Positions 26,877-35,809 of a stretch of 64,000 bases of DNA are shown here, one piece after another. The stretch is from Subtercola vilae (GTDB lineage: Bacteria > Actinomycetota > Actinomycetes > Actinomycetales > Microbacteriaceae): contig NZ_QYRT01000015.1 in the NCBI RefSeq assembly GCF_004923255.1, positions 1 through 64,000 on the forward strand, read 5' to 3'. The notes under the pieces are model-generated. The model was given only the letters and a program-made list of their open reading frames with translations. It searched no databases and was not told where the DNA came from. Each line of letters starts with the position of its first letter. The stretch's first letter is position 1. The translations under genes and the position numbers were made by a program.

Positions 26877-27812
26877 ATGCCCACCCACTACGGTGTCGAC
26901 CTCATCACCTTCTTCCACCCGTCGTTCTGGGGGCTCAGCACCGACGAGGAGTTCGAACGGCTACGCAACTCGGCGCCCGAAACCGTCTGGAGCACCATCT
27001 TCGACGCCCTCAGCGAATCGGGCATCAGCCACATCGAGATGACGTTTCCCCCGGCCGACTTCACCACCGCACTGCAGGTCTTCGGTTCGGCCGAGGGCTT
27101 CCGCCGCGAGCTCGATTCCCGCAATCTGACACTGAAGAGCGGGTTCTACGGCCTGCAGGGCGCCGATCTCGACCCGGCCGCGGCGGCCGACGCCGTGACC
27201 CCCTACCTCGAGTTTCTCGCCGCCGCCGGGGGCGACACCCTCGTGGTCGGCCCGCCGATGCGCGCCACCGTCGGCAGCACGCCGCCCGTCTTCGCCGACC
27301 TCGGCCTCGCGAGCAGGGTGGCGGATGCCCTGCACCACATCGGGCACCGCTCGCTCTCACTCGGGGTGAAGACCGCGCTGCACACCGAGGCGCACTCGAT
27401 CTTCTACACCGCCCGCGACATTCAGCTCATGATGACGCTGACCGACCCCGACTACGTGTTCCTCTGCCCCGACACCGCCCACATCACGCTCGGCGACAGC
27501 AACCCTGTCGAGGTCGTCGAGCCGTGGCGAAACAGAGTGGTCATCGCACACTGGAAAGACGCCACGGGCCCGATGCCGGCCGATGTACCGATCGATGCGG
27601 GCATCCACACCGCCCATCGCGAGTACATGTGCACACTCGGCGAGGGCGTCGTCGACTGGCGCAGCTGGGCGCGGCTGATGGAGAGCACCGGGCACTCCGA
27701 CGTGACTCTGCTCGAACTCGACGCCACCCCCGACCCGATCGGCGAGATGATCGCCGCCCGCACCTTCGTCGAATCGGTGCGCGCCGAGGTGCTGGGTTCG
27801 TCTTCGAACTAA
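26877..27812 (+). CDS. TIM-barrel sugar isomerase/epimerase-like protein
   Basis: A 311-residue member of the xylose-isomerase-like TIM-barrel (AP endonuclease 2) superfamily. Putative metal ligands are HIEMTF (Glu), TALHTEAHSIFY (His/Glu), PDTAHITLGD (Asp/His), IAHWKD (His) and LLELDA (Glu). The superfamily includes hydroxypyruvate isomerases, ketose epimerases, myo-inosose dehydratases and the large subunit of bacterial C-glycoside deglycosidases. ATG 26877 is preferred over ATG 26865 because GGAG sits 6 bases upstream. It is followed by a ROK regulator and a pyranose-oxidase-like enzyme, and a role in processing a 3-keto-glycoside is plausible but unproven. Confidence 0.82.
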   Translation: MPTHYGVDLITFFHPSFWGLSTDEEFERLRNSAPETVWSTIFDALSESGISHIEMTFPPADFTTALQVFGSAEGFRRELDSRNLTLKSGFYGLQGADLDPAAAADAVTPYLEFLAAAGGDTLVVGPPMRATVGSTPPVFADLGLASRVADALHHIGHRSLSLGVKTALHTEAHSIFYTARDIQLMMTLTDPDYVFLCPDTAHITLGDSNPVEVVEPWRNRVVIAHWKDATGPMPADVPIDAGIHTAHREYMCTLGEGVVDWRSWARLMESTGHSDVTLLELDATPDPIGEMIAARTFVESVRAEVLGSSSN

Positions 27813-27874
27813 GCTCTCACTCGCCACCCCGGCAGCCCACCACACCGATGCCAGCTCACAGATAAGGACACCGG

Positions 27875-29005
27875 ATGCCCGCTCTGCAGCCCGCGGCAAT
27901 GCGCAAGCTCAACCAGGGCCTCACCTCGCGGGCGCTGTACGGCTCACCGGCTCTCACCATGGCGCAGCTGCTCGAACTCACCAGCCTCTCGCGGCGTACC
28001 ACCGAGGCCATTCTGAGCGATCTCGTCGAGAGCGGGTGGGTACGGGAGACCCCGCCCTCGCCCGGCCAGTACGGGGCGGGTCGACCGCCGCGGTTCTTCG
28101 AGTTCAAGCCCGACAATCGGCTGCTGATCGGCGTGCAGATCGACCTGGTGTCGGTGACCGCCGTGGTGGCCGACGTGCGCGGCAGTATTCTCGGCCGTCG
28201 ACGCGAACAGGTCGACAGCCGTGAGTCGCCCGAAGAGACCACCCGGGTGATCGCGAGCGCCATCAAGGCGGTGCTTCGAACATCCGGGCGCACCAAGAAT
28301 TCGGTGATCGCGTGCACCATCGCCTCGGGCGGAACAATCAGCGATGACGGCTACATTCTCTCGCTGCCGAACGAACCGGCGTGGTCGAATGTGAGCATCG
28401 GGGTGGCGCTGGCCGACACGTTCGACTTTCCCATCTTCACCGAGAACGATGCCAACCTGGCGGCGCTCGGCGAGCAGTGGCAGGGCGCGGCGCAGGCTGT
28501 CGACACGTTCATCTGGCTGATTCCCGGGCAGCTGCAGGGCGCCGGCATCGTGATCAGAAACCAGATCTACCGCGGCGTGAACGGCGGCGCGGGTGAGATC
28601 GTGCACGCCGAGACGCTCGGGTTCGGCGACATTCAGAACCATCCGCTGTCGTACCTGACATCACCCGACCCTGCGCTTCGAGGCGGCGCAGAACTCATCG
28701 TCGCGGCGGCTCGGCGGGGCGACGCCGCAGCTCTCGGCCTGTTCGACGAGTTCGCGCAGGTGATGTCGGGCATGCTGCGCACCCTCTCGTGGACCCTTGC
28801 CCCGCCCCTCATTGTTCTCGGCGGAGGTGTCGAGGTGGCGGGCGAACTGCTGGTGTCGAGGCTCTCGGCAGAGATGGAACGCACCGGGGCGCCCGGCGTC
28901 GAGCTCCGCGCGTCGAGCCTCGGGGGCGACGCGGTTCTGGTCGGTGCGGTGAAGTACGCGCTCGACCGCAGCGATGTCGAGATCTTCGGGCCGCTGGTTC
29001 GCTGA
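27875..29005 (+). CDS. ROK family regulator lacking the zinc motif
   Basis: A 376-residue ROK-type regulator. An N-terminal helix-turn-helix (LTMAQLLELTSLSRRTTEAI, residues about 27-47) is followed by a wing and then the actin-like ROK fold, with GVQIDLVSVTAVVADVRG and FTENDANLAALGEQWQG. Where other ROK proteins have a His-Cys3 zinc site, this one reads GEIVHAETLGFGDIQNHPLS, with no Cys. Effector binding may therefore differ. AAGGA is placed 6 bases before ATG 27875. It lies between the TIM-barrel gene (62 bp) and the oxidase gene (73 bp), and is the likely local regulator of both divergent units. Confidence 0.87.
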   Translation: MPALQPAAMRKLNQGLTSRALYGSPALTMAQLLELTSLSRRTTEAILSDLVESGWVRETPPSPGQYGAGRPPRFFEFKPDNRLLIGVQIDLVSVTAVVADVRGSILGRRREQVDSRESPEETTRVIASAIKAVLRTSGRTKNSVIACTIASGGTISDDGYILSLPNEPAWSNVSIGVALADTFDFPIFTENDANLAALGEQWQGAAQAVDTFIWLIPGQLQGAGIVIRNQIYRGVNGGAGEIVHAETLGFGDIQNHPLSYLTSPDPALRGGAELIVAAARRGDAAALGLFDEFAQVMSGMLRTLSWTLAPPLIVLGGGVEVAGELLVSRLSAEMERTGAPGVELRASSLGGDAVLVGAVKYALDRSDVEIFGPLVR

Positions 29006-29027
29006 AACACAACCGTCACGTATTTAT

Positions 29028-29040
29028 GCTACAAAGTAGC
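29028..29040. promoter_or_regulatory. candidate operator before the oxidase gene
   Basis: GCTAC AAA GTAGC is a perfect inverted repeat inside a short AT-rich island (29019-29052) between the ROK gene and the oxidase gene. Its place just upstream of a ribosome-binding site fits a repressor site or an internal promoter. No experimental consensus was matched. Confidence 0.35.
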
Positions 29041-29078
29041 TGAATTACTTTTGAACGGCGTGCAAGGGAGAACAACGG

Positions 29079-30644
29079 ATGCTCGGCAACTCGGTTGACG
29101 TTCTGATTGTGGGCGGCGGAATCATGGCCGCCGGGGTCGCCCGCCAGCTGCGTGACGCCCGGCCCGGTGCCCGTATCCTCATGGTCGATGCCGGCACCGT
29201 TATCGGCTCCGTCGCCGGCCAGCATCTGCACGACTCCCCCGACGAAGCCATCTGGTCGCGCTACAACGCCCGCGTCTCCACCGGCGTGCAGTCGCACTAC
29301 CTGGGCGCCGAGACGACCGCCGACATCGGCCCTACCGTAGTGGGTGCCGAACCCGGCATATACAACCTCTCGGCCTTCGGCGCCGACGCCGACGCCATGC
29401 CCGCGAGCGCCGTGGCCTGGAATGCGGGCGGTATGGGCGTGCACTGGACAGCGGCGACCCCGTGGCCGTTCGCCTTCGAGGCGTTCGCGGCTCCCGGTGC
29501 GCCCGAGGGGCAATGGCAGGCCGATCTCGCCTCCGCACAGAAGCTGCTGCACGTCGACCCCCACCCGTACTCCTCAGGGGCACCCGGCGACACGATGATC
29601 GCCGCCCTCGACGAGGTGTTCGGGCCCGCCTCGGCCGAAGGCCGGCACCCCCAGCCGATGCCGATGGCGGTCACCCCGACGACGGGCACCGATGCTTCCG
29701 GCACCGACATGCACGCTGCCACCGCCTCGCCCAGCGGCGAGATGCTGCGCACCGGCCCCAACCGCATCTTCGAGCCGATCGCCACCGGCGGCGACCCCTT
29801 GTTCGAGCTGCGCCCGGGCACCCTCTGCACGCGGCTCGAGTACGCCGGCGGCCACGTCTCCGGCGCGACGGTACGCACCATCGAGACCGGCGAGACGTAC
29901 CTGATCGAGGCGACCGTGGTGGTGGTCTGCGCCGACACCATTCGTACGCCGCAGTTGCTGTGGGCATCCGGAATCAGACCCGAAGCCCTCGGCCAGAACC
30001 TCAACGAGCACGCTTTTCTCTCGGGGCGCGTCACGGCAGACCACGAGCGCCTCGGCATCGACCTCAGCACCCTCACCCTGCCGCGCGAAGGCGAACACTT
30101 CATCGGCTCGTACTGGCTGCCGACCAGCGGCGAGGGCCAGCCGTTTCACGGCCAGATCATGGATTCGCCCATCACCGACGAGGCCGGCGAGATCGTCGGG
30201 TACGCCGTGGGCCTGTCGTGGTACGTGCCCACCGAGACCAGAGCCGCGAACCGCCTCGAGTTCTCCGACACCGAACTCGACCCCGCCGGCATGCCGCGCC
30301 TGAGCGTGCACTTCTCCTACAGCGACGCCGACCTCGCCCTCATCGAGCGGGGCCGCCAGAGCCAGGCCCTCGCCGGCCGCGCCCTCGGCGACTTCGACCC
30401 CGACCGTGACTCGGCCCTGCTCGCGGCCGGCTCGTCGCTGCATTACACCGGCACCGTGCGCCTCGGCCCCGTCGACGACGGTACGAGCGTCTGCGATGTG
30501 GATGCCCGGGTGTGGGGTTTCGACAACCTCTACCTCGCAGGCAACGGCGTCGTGCCCACCCCGCTCGCCTGCAACTCCACCCTTACCGGCATGATCACCG
30601 CTGTGCGCGCCTCTCGCGCGGCTGCGCGGCACCTGCCCGCCTGA
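29079..30644 (+). CDS. pyranose-oxidase/C-glycoside-oxidase-like GMC flavoenzyme
   Basis: A 521-residue FAD enzyme closest to pyranose oxidases. It has SVDVLIVGGGIMAAGVARQL at the N-terminus, then AWNAGGMGVHWTAATPWP. The latter matches the pyranose-oxidase motif GGMSTHWTCATP, whose His carries covalent FAD. C-terminal catalytic regions are SLHYTGTVRLG (His) and TPLACNSTLTGMITAV (Asn). Pyranose oxidases oxidise sugars at C2, and actinobacterial relatives oxidise C- and O-glycosides at C3. There is no signal peptide, so it acts in the cytosol. AGGGAG precedes the ATG. It follows the ROK and TIM-barrel genes, a set consistent with oxidising an imported glycoside before cleavage. Confidence 0.85.
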   Translation: MLGNSVDVLIVGGGIMAAGVARQLRDARPGARILMVDAGTVIGSVAGQHLHDSPDEAIWSRYNARVSTGVQSHYLGAETTADIGPTVVGAEPGIYNLSAFGADADAMPASAVAWNAGGMGVHWTAATPWPFAFEAFAAPGAPEGQWQADLASAQKLLHVDPHPYSSGAPGDTMIAALDEVFGPASAEGRHPQPMPMAVTPTTGTDASGTDMHAATASPSGEMLRTGPNRIFEPIATGGDPLFELRPGTLCTRLEYAGGHVSGATVRTIETGETYLIEATVVVVCADTIRTPQLLWASGIRPEALGQNLNEHAFLSGRVTADHERLGIDLSTLTLPREGEHFIGSYWLPTSGEGQPFHGQIMDSPITDEAGEIVGYAVGLSWYVPTETRAANRLEFSDTELDPAGMPRLSVHFSYSDADLALIERGRQSQALAGRALGDFDPDRDSALLAAGSSLHYTGTVRLGPVDDGTSVCDVDARVWGFDNLYLAGNGVVPTPLACNSTLTGMITAVRASRAAARHLPA

Positions 30645-30879
30645 GGGCCGCGGCCTGCTCGAAGACCTACTCGACACGGCGGGCCTCGAGGCCGCCCAGA
30701 TCCTCAACCTGATGTAGCCGCACCCTGGCACGCGCCGCTGAGTGACGCCGGGCAGAGCCGGAGTGCTGGACCGAGTCGCCCACGACCGGGCGGAGCGCAA
30801 GCCCAGGGCAGAAGCGCGCGGAGTGTGGGTGAATAGAGGGGCCCGGCGATGAGCGCCGGCCGAGCATCCGGAGGCCACC

Positions 30880-31704
30880 GTGCAGATCAGAGACATCGTT
30901 CGCCACGTCGTCGTCGCCGTTTCGGCCGTCATCGCCGTGGTCGGGTCGTTCATCGGTTCGGGAGCGGCGGGCGGAACCCCCATCGCCGAAGCCGCAGGCG
31001 GAGCCCTCGGAGCCGACGCCACCCTCATCGCCCCGGCCGGCCCCGCCTTCTCCATCTGGAGCGTCATCTACGTGGGGCTCGTGGCCTACGCCGTGTGGCA
31101 GCTGCTGCCGGCCCAGCGAACGGATGCCCGCCAGCGCACCCTGGGCTACCCCATCGCCGCGACGCTGATCTTGAACGCGGCCTGGATTCTGAGCATCCAG
31201 GCGGGGCTCCTCCCCCTCAGCGCGATCATCATCGTGCTGCTGCTGCTTTCGCTCGTCTACGCCTTCGCGCTCGCCCTGAACACTCGGGCGACGGGGGCCC
31301 GCCGGCAGGGCATCGTCGAGACGCTGCTCGTCGATGCGACGATCGGTCTCTACCTCGGCTGGGTCTCGATCGCGACCGCCGCAAATCTGACGTCGTTTCT
31401 GCAGACCGCTGGTTTCAGGGGCTTCGGATGGTCGGCCACCCTCTGGGGCGTGCTGGTCGTCGGCGTGGCCGGGCTCATCGGCGTACTCGTGGCGTTCTGG
31501 AGCAAGGGGCGGTTCGCGCCCGCCGCCTCGCTCGCCTGGGGGCTGGTGTGGGTGGCGGTCTCCCGCATCACCGGCTCGCTCGACTCCGGCCCGGTTGCGG
31601 CCACCGCCGTCATCGCAGCCACGGCTGTTGTGCTGGTCACCCTCGTCGTGCGCGCGACCGGCGCCGCACACACAGAAGCCCTGCGGTCACAGCCGAAGCA
31701 GTGA
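30880..31704 (+). CDS. TspO/MBR-like membrane protein
   Basis: A 274-residue integral membrane protein with about eight hydrophobic segments. The stretch LIAPAGPAFSIWSVIYVGLVAYAVWQLLPAQR is characteristic of the longer, actinobacterial TspO/MBR (tryptophan-rich sensory) relatives. FGWSATLWGVLVVG and LAWGLVWVAVSR add the expected Trp residues. Function in these long versions is not established; classical TspO binds tetrapyrroles. GTG 30880 has GGAGG five bases upstream, a good ribosome-binding site. It appears monocistronic and converges on the SHOCT gene, with a 28-bp gap. Confidence 0.75.
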   Translation: MQIRDIVRHVVVAVSAVIAVVGSFIGSGAAGGTPIAEAAGGALGADATLIAPAGPAFSIWSVIYVGLVAYAVWQLLPAQRTDARQRTLGYPIAATLILNAAWILSIQAGLLPLSAIIIVLLLLSLVYAFALALNTRATGARRQGIVETLLVDATIGLYLGWVSIATAANLTSFLQTAGFRGFGWSATLWGVLVVGVAGLIGVLVAFWSKGRFAPAASLAWGLVWVAVSRITGSLDSGPVAATAVIAATAVVLVTLVVRATGAAHTEALRSQPKQ

Positions 31705-31732
31705 CAGCAGGGCTTCACAGCCGCGTGGTCTC

Positions 31733-32134
31733 TCAGACCGAAGGAGTCACGCTGAGGGCGTGCGCCTTCAGCGAATCGAACTCCTGCTGGTTGATGGCGC
31801 CCGAGTCGAGCAGCGACTTGGCCTTGACGATCTCGTCAGACGGGCTGAGGCCCGCGACAGTCTTGATGTAGTTGTCGGCCGCGGTCTGGGCCTGCTTCAC
31901 GTTGGCAGCCTGGCGCTCGGCCATGCCGCGACCGCGGAAGATCAGGTACGCGAGCACGGTGAGGAACGGGATGAACACCAGGAAAATGATCCAGATGGCC
32001 TTGTATCCGCCGGCGATCGTGTGGTCACGAAAGAGATCGCCAATGACGGAGAAGAGAGCCATCAGGTAGGCGATGAACGCGAATGTCCAGAAGAAGACAC
32101 TGACGATGTTCCAGAAGCTGTCAAAAAATCCCAC
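31733..32134 (-). CDS. PLDc_N/SHOCT domain membrane protein
   Basis: A 133-residue protein. Two membrane helices (residues about 8-30 and 45-68), ending in FLVFIPFLTVLAYLIFRGRG, match the phospholipase-D-nuclease N-terminal type. After a charged linker comes a short C-terminal SHOCT domain (DEIVKAKSLLDSGAINQQEFDSLKAHAL). Such proteins are common in actinobacteria; their role is unknown. The gene is monocistronic. Confidence 0.85.
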   Translation of the reverse strand: MGFFDSFWNIVSVFFWTFAFIAYLMALFSVIGDLFRDHTIAGGYKAIWIIFLVFIPFLTVLAYLIFRGRGMAERQAANVKQAQTAADNYIKTVAGLSPSDEIVKAKSLLDSGAINQQEFDSLKAHALSVTPSV

Positions 32135-32292
32135 GGTACCCCTTGTCTGCGCAGGCAGCGCCCGCAGCGTGCCAAACTTACCCTGTTCGGGGGATGCTTC
32201 TGCGATGCCCGGTCTGCCGGCACTGTCTCCGCCCGCTCACAGCAACTCGAAAGCCGGTTCGCTCAGGCTGGTCACGGGCAACAGCGTCGCCG

Positions 32293-32862
32293 TCACGCCC
32301 TGAACGCGTCGATGGCGAGCTCGGCGAACCGACGAGCGCCCGCGAGCCTCTGCTGCACGCTGCCGCCGGGCAGCCCGCGTGCGGCCGCAAGAAAGAGCAC
32401 TAAGTCGTCGAGCACGAAGTCGGCCCGCAATCCGCCCGCACGTTGCGCGCGACGGGAGAGTTCGGCGAGCGAACCCAGGAGCGCGGCGCGGTGTGCGTCG
32501 AGGTCGATCGACCGGGCATCCGTCGACAGGAACGCATCGATGAAGCGCTGGTTCATCGCATTCAGCTCGCCCACGCGGCAGAGCACCGCACAGAACCCTC
32601 GCCAGGGGTCAGGGTCGGCGCACTCTTCGTCGACGATCGCCCGGCACGCGCGCAGTTCGTCGGTGAAGATCTCGTCGATGAGTGCCTGTTTTGTGGGAAA
32701 GCGGCGGTACAGGGTAGCCGGGCCCACTCCGGCGCGGCGGGCCACCTCGCGCAGAGGTACGTCGAGGCCGCGTTCGGAGAACAGCGCCCGCGCCGCGTCG
32801 AGCACGAGCTCACGGTTCTCCTCCGCGTCGGCGCGCAGCATCTGAGGCAATCGAGTGGCCAT
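32293..32862 (-). CDS. TetR family regulator
   Basis: A 189-residue TetR protein. The N-terminal helix-turn-helix reads LDAARALFSERGLDVPLREVARRAGVGPATLYRRFPTK (residues about 19-57). The ligand domain ends DDLVLFLAAARGLPG. ATG 32862 gives the family's normal N-terminus. The frame stays open upstream to 33375, but that part overlaps the divergent gene and is not expected to be translated. It is divergent from the quinone-oxidoreductase-like gene, with a palindrome at 32869-32883, so it probably represses that gene and itself. Confidence 0.9.
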   Translation of the reverse strand: MATRLPQMLRADAEENRELVLDAARALFSERGLDVPLREVARRAGVGPATLYRRFPTKQALIDEIFTDELRACRAIVDEECADPDPWRGFCAVLCRVGELNAMNQRFIDAFLSTDARSIDLDAHRAALLGSLAELSRRAQRAGGLRADFVLDDLVLFLAAARGLPGGSVQQRLAGARRFAELAIDAFRA

Positions 32863-32868
32863 ACCTCT

Positions 32869-32896
32869 CACTTTATCGAAGTGGACGTGGGCGTCC
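32869..32896. promoter_or_regulatory. candidate TetR operators
   Basis: CACTTTATCGAAGTG (32869-32883) is a 15-bp palindrome with perfect 5-bp arms. It is followed directly by GGACGTGGGCGTCC (32883-32896), another inverted repeat. Both lie 7-34 bp from the TetR start codon in the divergent gap. Confidence 0.45.
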
Positions 32897-32961
32897 GGTA
32901 CTGTCTCGAATGAACTCACGACCGGGTGACGGAGTACTCCGAACATCCCACGACAGAAACG

Positions 32962-34023
<1,062 letters not shown>

Positions 34024-34061
34024 CCGGTCGGGCCGGTCCCGAGCCGCGCCCGGGTCGGTCA

Positions 34062-34094
34062 CGAATTGCTCCCGAATTGCTCCCGAATTGCTCC
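34062..34094. repeat. three-copy 11-bp tandem repeat
   Basis: CGAATTGCTCC occurs three times head to tail in the short gap between the converging dehydrogenase and SDR genes, finishing just before the SDR stop codon. Its function is unknown. Confidence 0.9.
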
Positions 34095-34099
34095 CGAGC

Positions 34100-34990
34100 T
34101 CAGCCTGCCAGCACCGGGTAACCCCCGGCAGCCAGATCGGCGAGCATGCTCGGGTGCGTGGGGCGCCAGCCGAACGTGTCACGTGTCCAGGTGCTCGATG
34201 AGGGTTGGTCTGCGGCGAAGACGGCTCCGAGAAAACCGAAGTTCTCTGCCGCAACCGCTTCGACGGGCATCCGGAGCTGACCACCGATGGCCTCGGCGAG
34301 GGAGCGCATCGTGTCGCCCTCGTCGGCGACGGCGTGCACCACCGTGCCCGCTTCGGCCTGTTCGAGCACGAGCCGAAACAGTGTTGCGGCGTCGCGTCGG
34401 TGCACGGCGGGCCAGCGCTGGCTGCCGTCGCCGATGAACCCCGAGACGCCCGAGCGCTCGGCGGCGGTGATGAGAATGCCGGCGAACCCGTAGCTCACCC
34501 CGGCCTCGTGAACCGAGCGCGGCAGGCGAACGACGGCAGAACGAACCCCTTTCTCAGCCAGTTTCAGCACGCCTTGGGCGTTGCGGCCGCGCCCTCCCAC
34601 GGGCCCATCGACCAGCGCAGGGTCATGCTCGGTCGACGCGCGCCCGGCCACACCGGGCGTGCCAGACGCGATCACCAGCGGCTTGCCGGTCTCGATGAGC
34701 GCCGCGCCGAGCGTCTCGAGCGCAAACGCCTCTTCGGCGACTCCCTCTGCGAACTTGGTGAAATCGTTACTGAAGGCGAGGTGAATGACCCCGTCGCTCT
34801 GCTCTGCTCCGGCTGTCAGGATGCCCGCATCGTCGACGTCGCCCCGAAGAACGGTTGCGCCCAGCGCTTCGATGATCTGGGCCGAGCCCTCCGACCGGGC
34901 CAGGCCCAGAACCTCATGGCCCGAGGCGATGAGTTCGGCGGTGACGGCCGAGCCGATGCCCCCTGAGGCACCTGTGACAAAAACACGCAT
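34100..34990 (-). CDS. NAD(P)-dependent SDR/epimerase-like protein
   Basis: A 296-residue extended short-chain dehydrogenase. The nucleotide motif VFVTGASGGIGSAVTAELIA is at the N-terminus (GASGGIG), with DVDDAGILTAGAEQSDGVIH next. The sequence resembles the NAD-dependent epimerase/dehydratase and NmrA-like groups that carry no obvious YxxxK in the visible core, so catalytic activity is uncertain. ATG 34990 has AGGAG upstream. It is divergent from a TetR gene (83-bp gap with repeats), suggesting repression by that regulator. Confidence 0.87.
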   Translation of the reverse strand: MRVFVTGASGGIGSAVTAELIASGHEVLGLARSEGSAQIIEALGATVLRGDVDDAGILTAGAEQSDGVIHLAFSNDFTKFAEGVAEEAFALETLGAALIETGKPLVIASGTPGVAGRASTEHDPALVDGPVGGRGRNAQGVLKLAEKGVRSAVVRLPRSVHEAGVSYGFAGILITAAERSGVSGFIGDGSQRWPAVHRRDAATLFRLVLEQAEAGTVVHAVADEGDTMRSLAEAIGGQLRMPVEAVAAENFGFLGAVFAADQPSSSTWTRDTFGWRPTHPSMLADLAAGGYPVLAG

Positions 34991-35004
34991 GAGAAGCTCC
35001 TTTT

Positions 35005-35056
35005 GTGATGCGACTTGACTCCCATCACCCTAGCACCGTGATGCGACTCTTGTCGC
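35005..35056. promoter_or_regulatory. candidate TetR operators, repeated GTGATGCGACT
   Basis: GTGATGCGACT occurs at 35005-35015 and again at 35038-35048. The first copy begins an inverted repeat GTGATG...CATCAC (35005-35010 and 35023-35028). The second overlaps GCGAC TCTT GTCGC (35043-35056). Both lie in the 83-bp gap between the divergent SDR and TetR genes. Confidence 0.5.
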
Positions 35057-35073
35057 GTCGATAGACTGGGCCC

Positions 35074-35658
35074 ATGCCTCGTTGGGAACCTGATGCTCGT
35101 GCACGCTTCGTCGTCGCCGCCCTGCAGCTCTTCACCGACCAGGGGTACGACGACACCACGGTCGCCGAGATCGCCGAACGGGCTGGGCTCACGAAGAGCA
35201 CCTTCTTTCGCCACTTCAGTGACAAGCGCGAGGTTCTCGCTGCCGGGCAGGAGACCCTCTCGCGGCTCCTGGCCGACGGCATCACGGCCGCGCCCGCGTC
35301 GGCAACCCCGCTCGAGGCGGTGGGTGCTGGCCTCGCGCACGCGGCGGCGACCATGACGCAGTTCAACCGCGAACTGGCCCCCCGGCTTGCGGCGGTCATC
35401 GCCTCGAGCTCCGAACTGCAGCAGCGCGATGCCCTGAAGCGGGTAGGCATGGCGGCAGCCATGACGGATGCCCTGCGTGCTCGAGGCGTGCCCGACCCCG
35501 TTGCCTCCGCGGCGGCCGAACTGGGGCTACTCGCCTTCAAAGAGGCATTCGCGGCGTGGGTCGCCGACGAGTCACCCACCGAAAGCCCCACCGAGCTGGC
35601 CGACCTGATGCACGGGTCGCTCGACCGCTTGCGCGCGGCGGTCTCGCAACTCGGCTAG
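35074..35658 (+). CDS. TetR family regulator
   Basis: A 194-residue TetR protein. The helix-turn-helix is FTDQGYDDTTVAEIAERAGLTKSTFFRHFSDKREVL (residues about 20-55), and the rest is an Ala-rich helical ligand domain with no recognisable specificity. ATG 35074 gives the normal family start. It is divergent from the SDR gene, with duplicated candidate operators between them. A 23-bp repeat array begins 28 bp after its stop. Confidence 0.9.
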   Translation: MPRWEPDARARFVVAALQLFTDQGYDDTTVAEIAERAGLTKSTFFRHFSDKREVLAAGQETLSRLLADGITAAPASATPLEAVGAGLAHAAATMTQFNRELAPRLAAVIASSSELQQRDALKRVGMAAAMTDALRARGVPDPVASAAAELGLLAFKEAFAAWVADESPTESPTELADLMHGSLDRLRAAVSQLG

Positions 35659-35686
35659 GAGCCCGACGCCCGAACTTCCAAAGCCC

Positions 35687-35795
35687 TATCGTTCGATTTG
35701 GAGGTGTTCTATCGTTCGATTTGGAGGTGTTCTATCGTTCGATTTGGAGGTGTTCTATCGTTCGATTTGGAGGTGTTCTATCGGTCGATTTGGAG
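35687..35795. repeat. 23-bp tandem repeat, four full copies plus a partial
   Basis: Four identical head-to-tail 23-bp units begin at 35687, 35710, 35733 and 35756. A 17-bp partial fifth copy (35779-35795) carries one change, TATCGG for TATCGT. Each unit holds the near-palindrome ATCGTTCGAT followed by TTGGAGGTGTTC. The array fills the gap between two converging genes, starting 28 bp after the TetR stop and ending 14 bp before the stop of the leftward gene. There is no coding evidence. Confidence 0.97.
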
Positions 35796-35809
35796 CATGC
35801 GGCCGACGA

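Noticed and set aside
30650-30717. Short rightward frame after the oxidase gene ending ..GLEAAQILNLM*
   Set aside because: It looks peptide-like but has no start codon, ribosome-binding site or recognised family; possibly a gene remnant, but the evidence is too thin to call.
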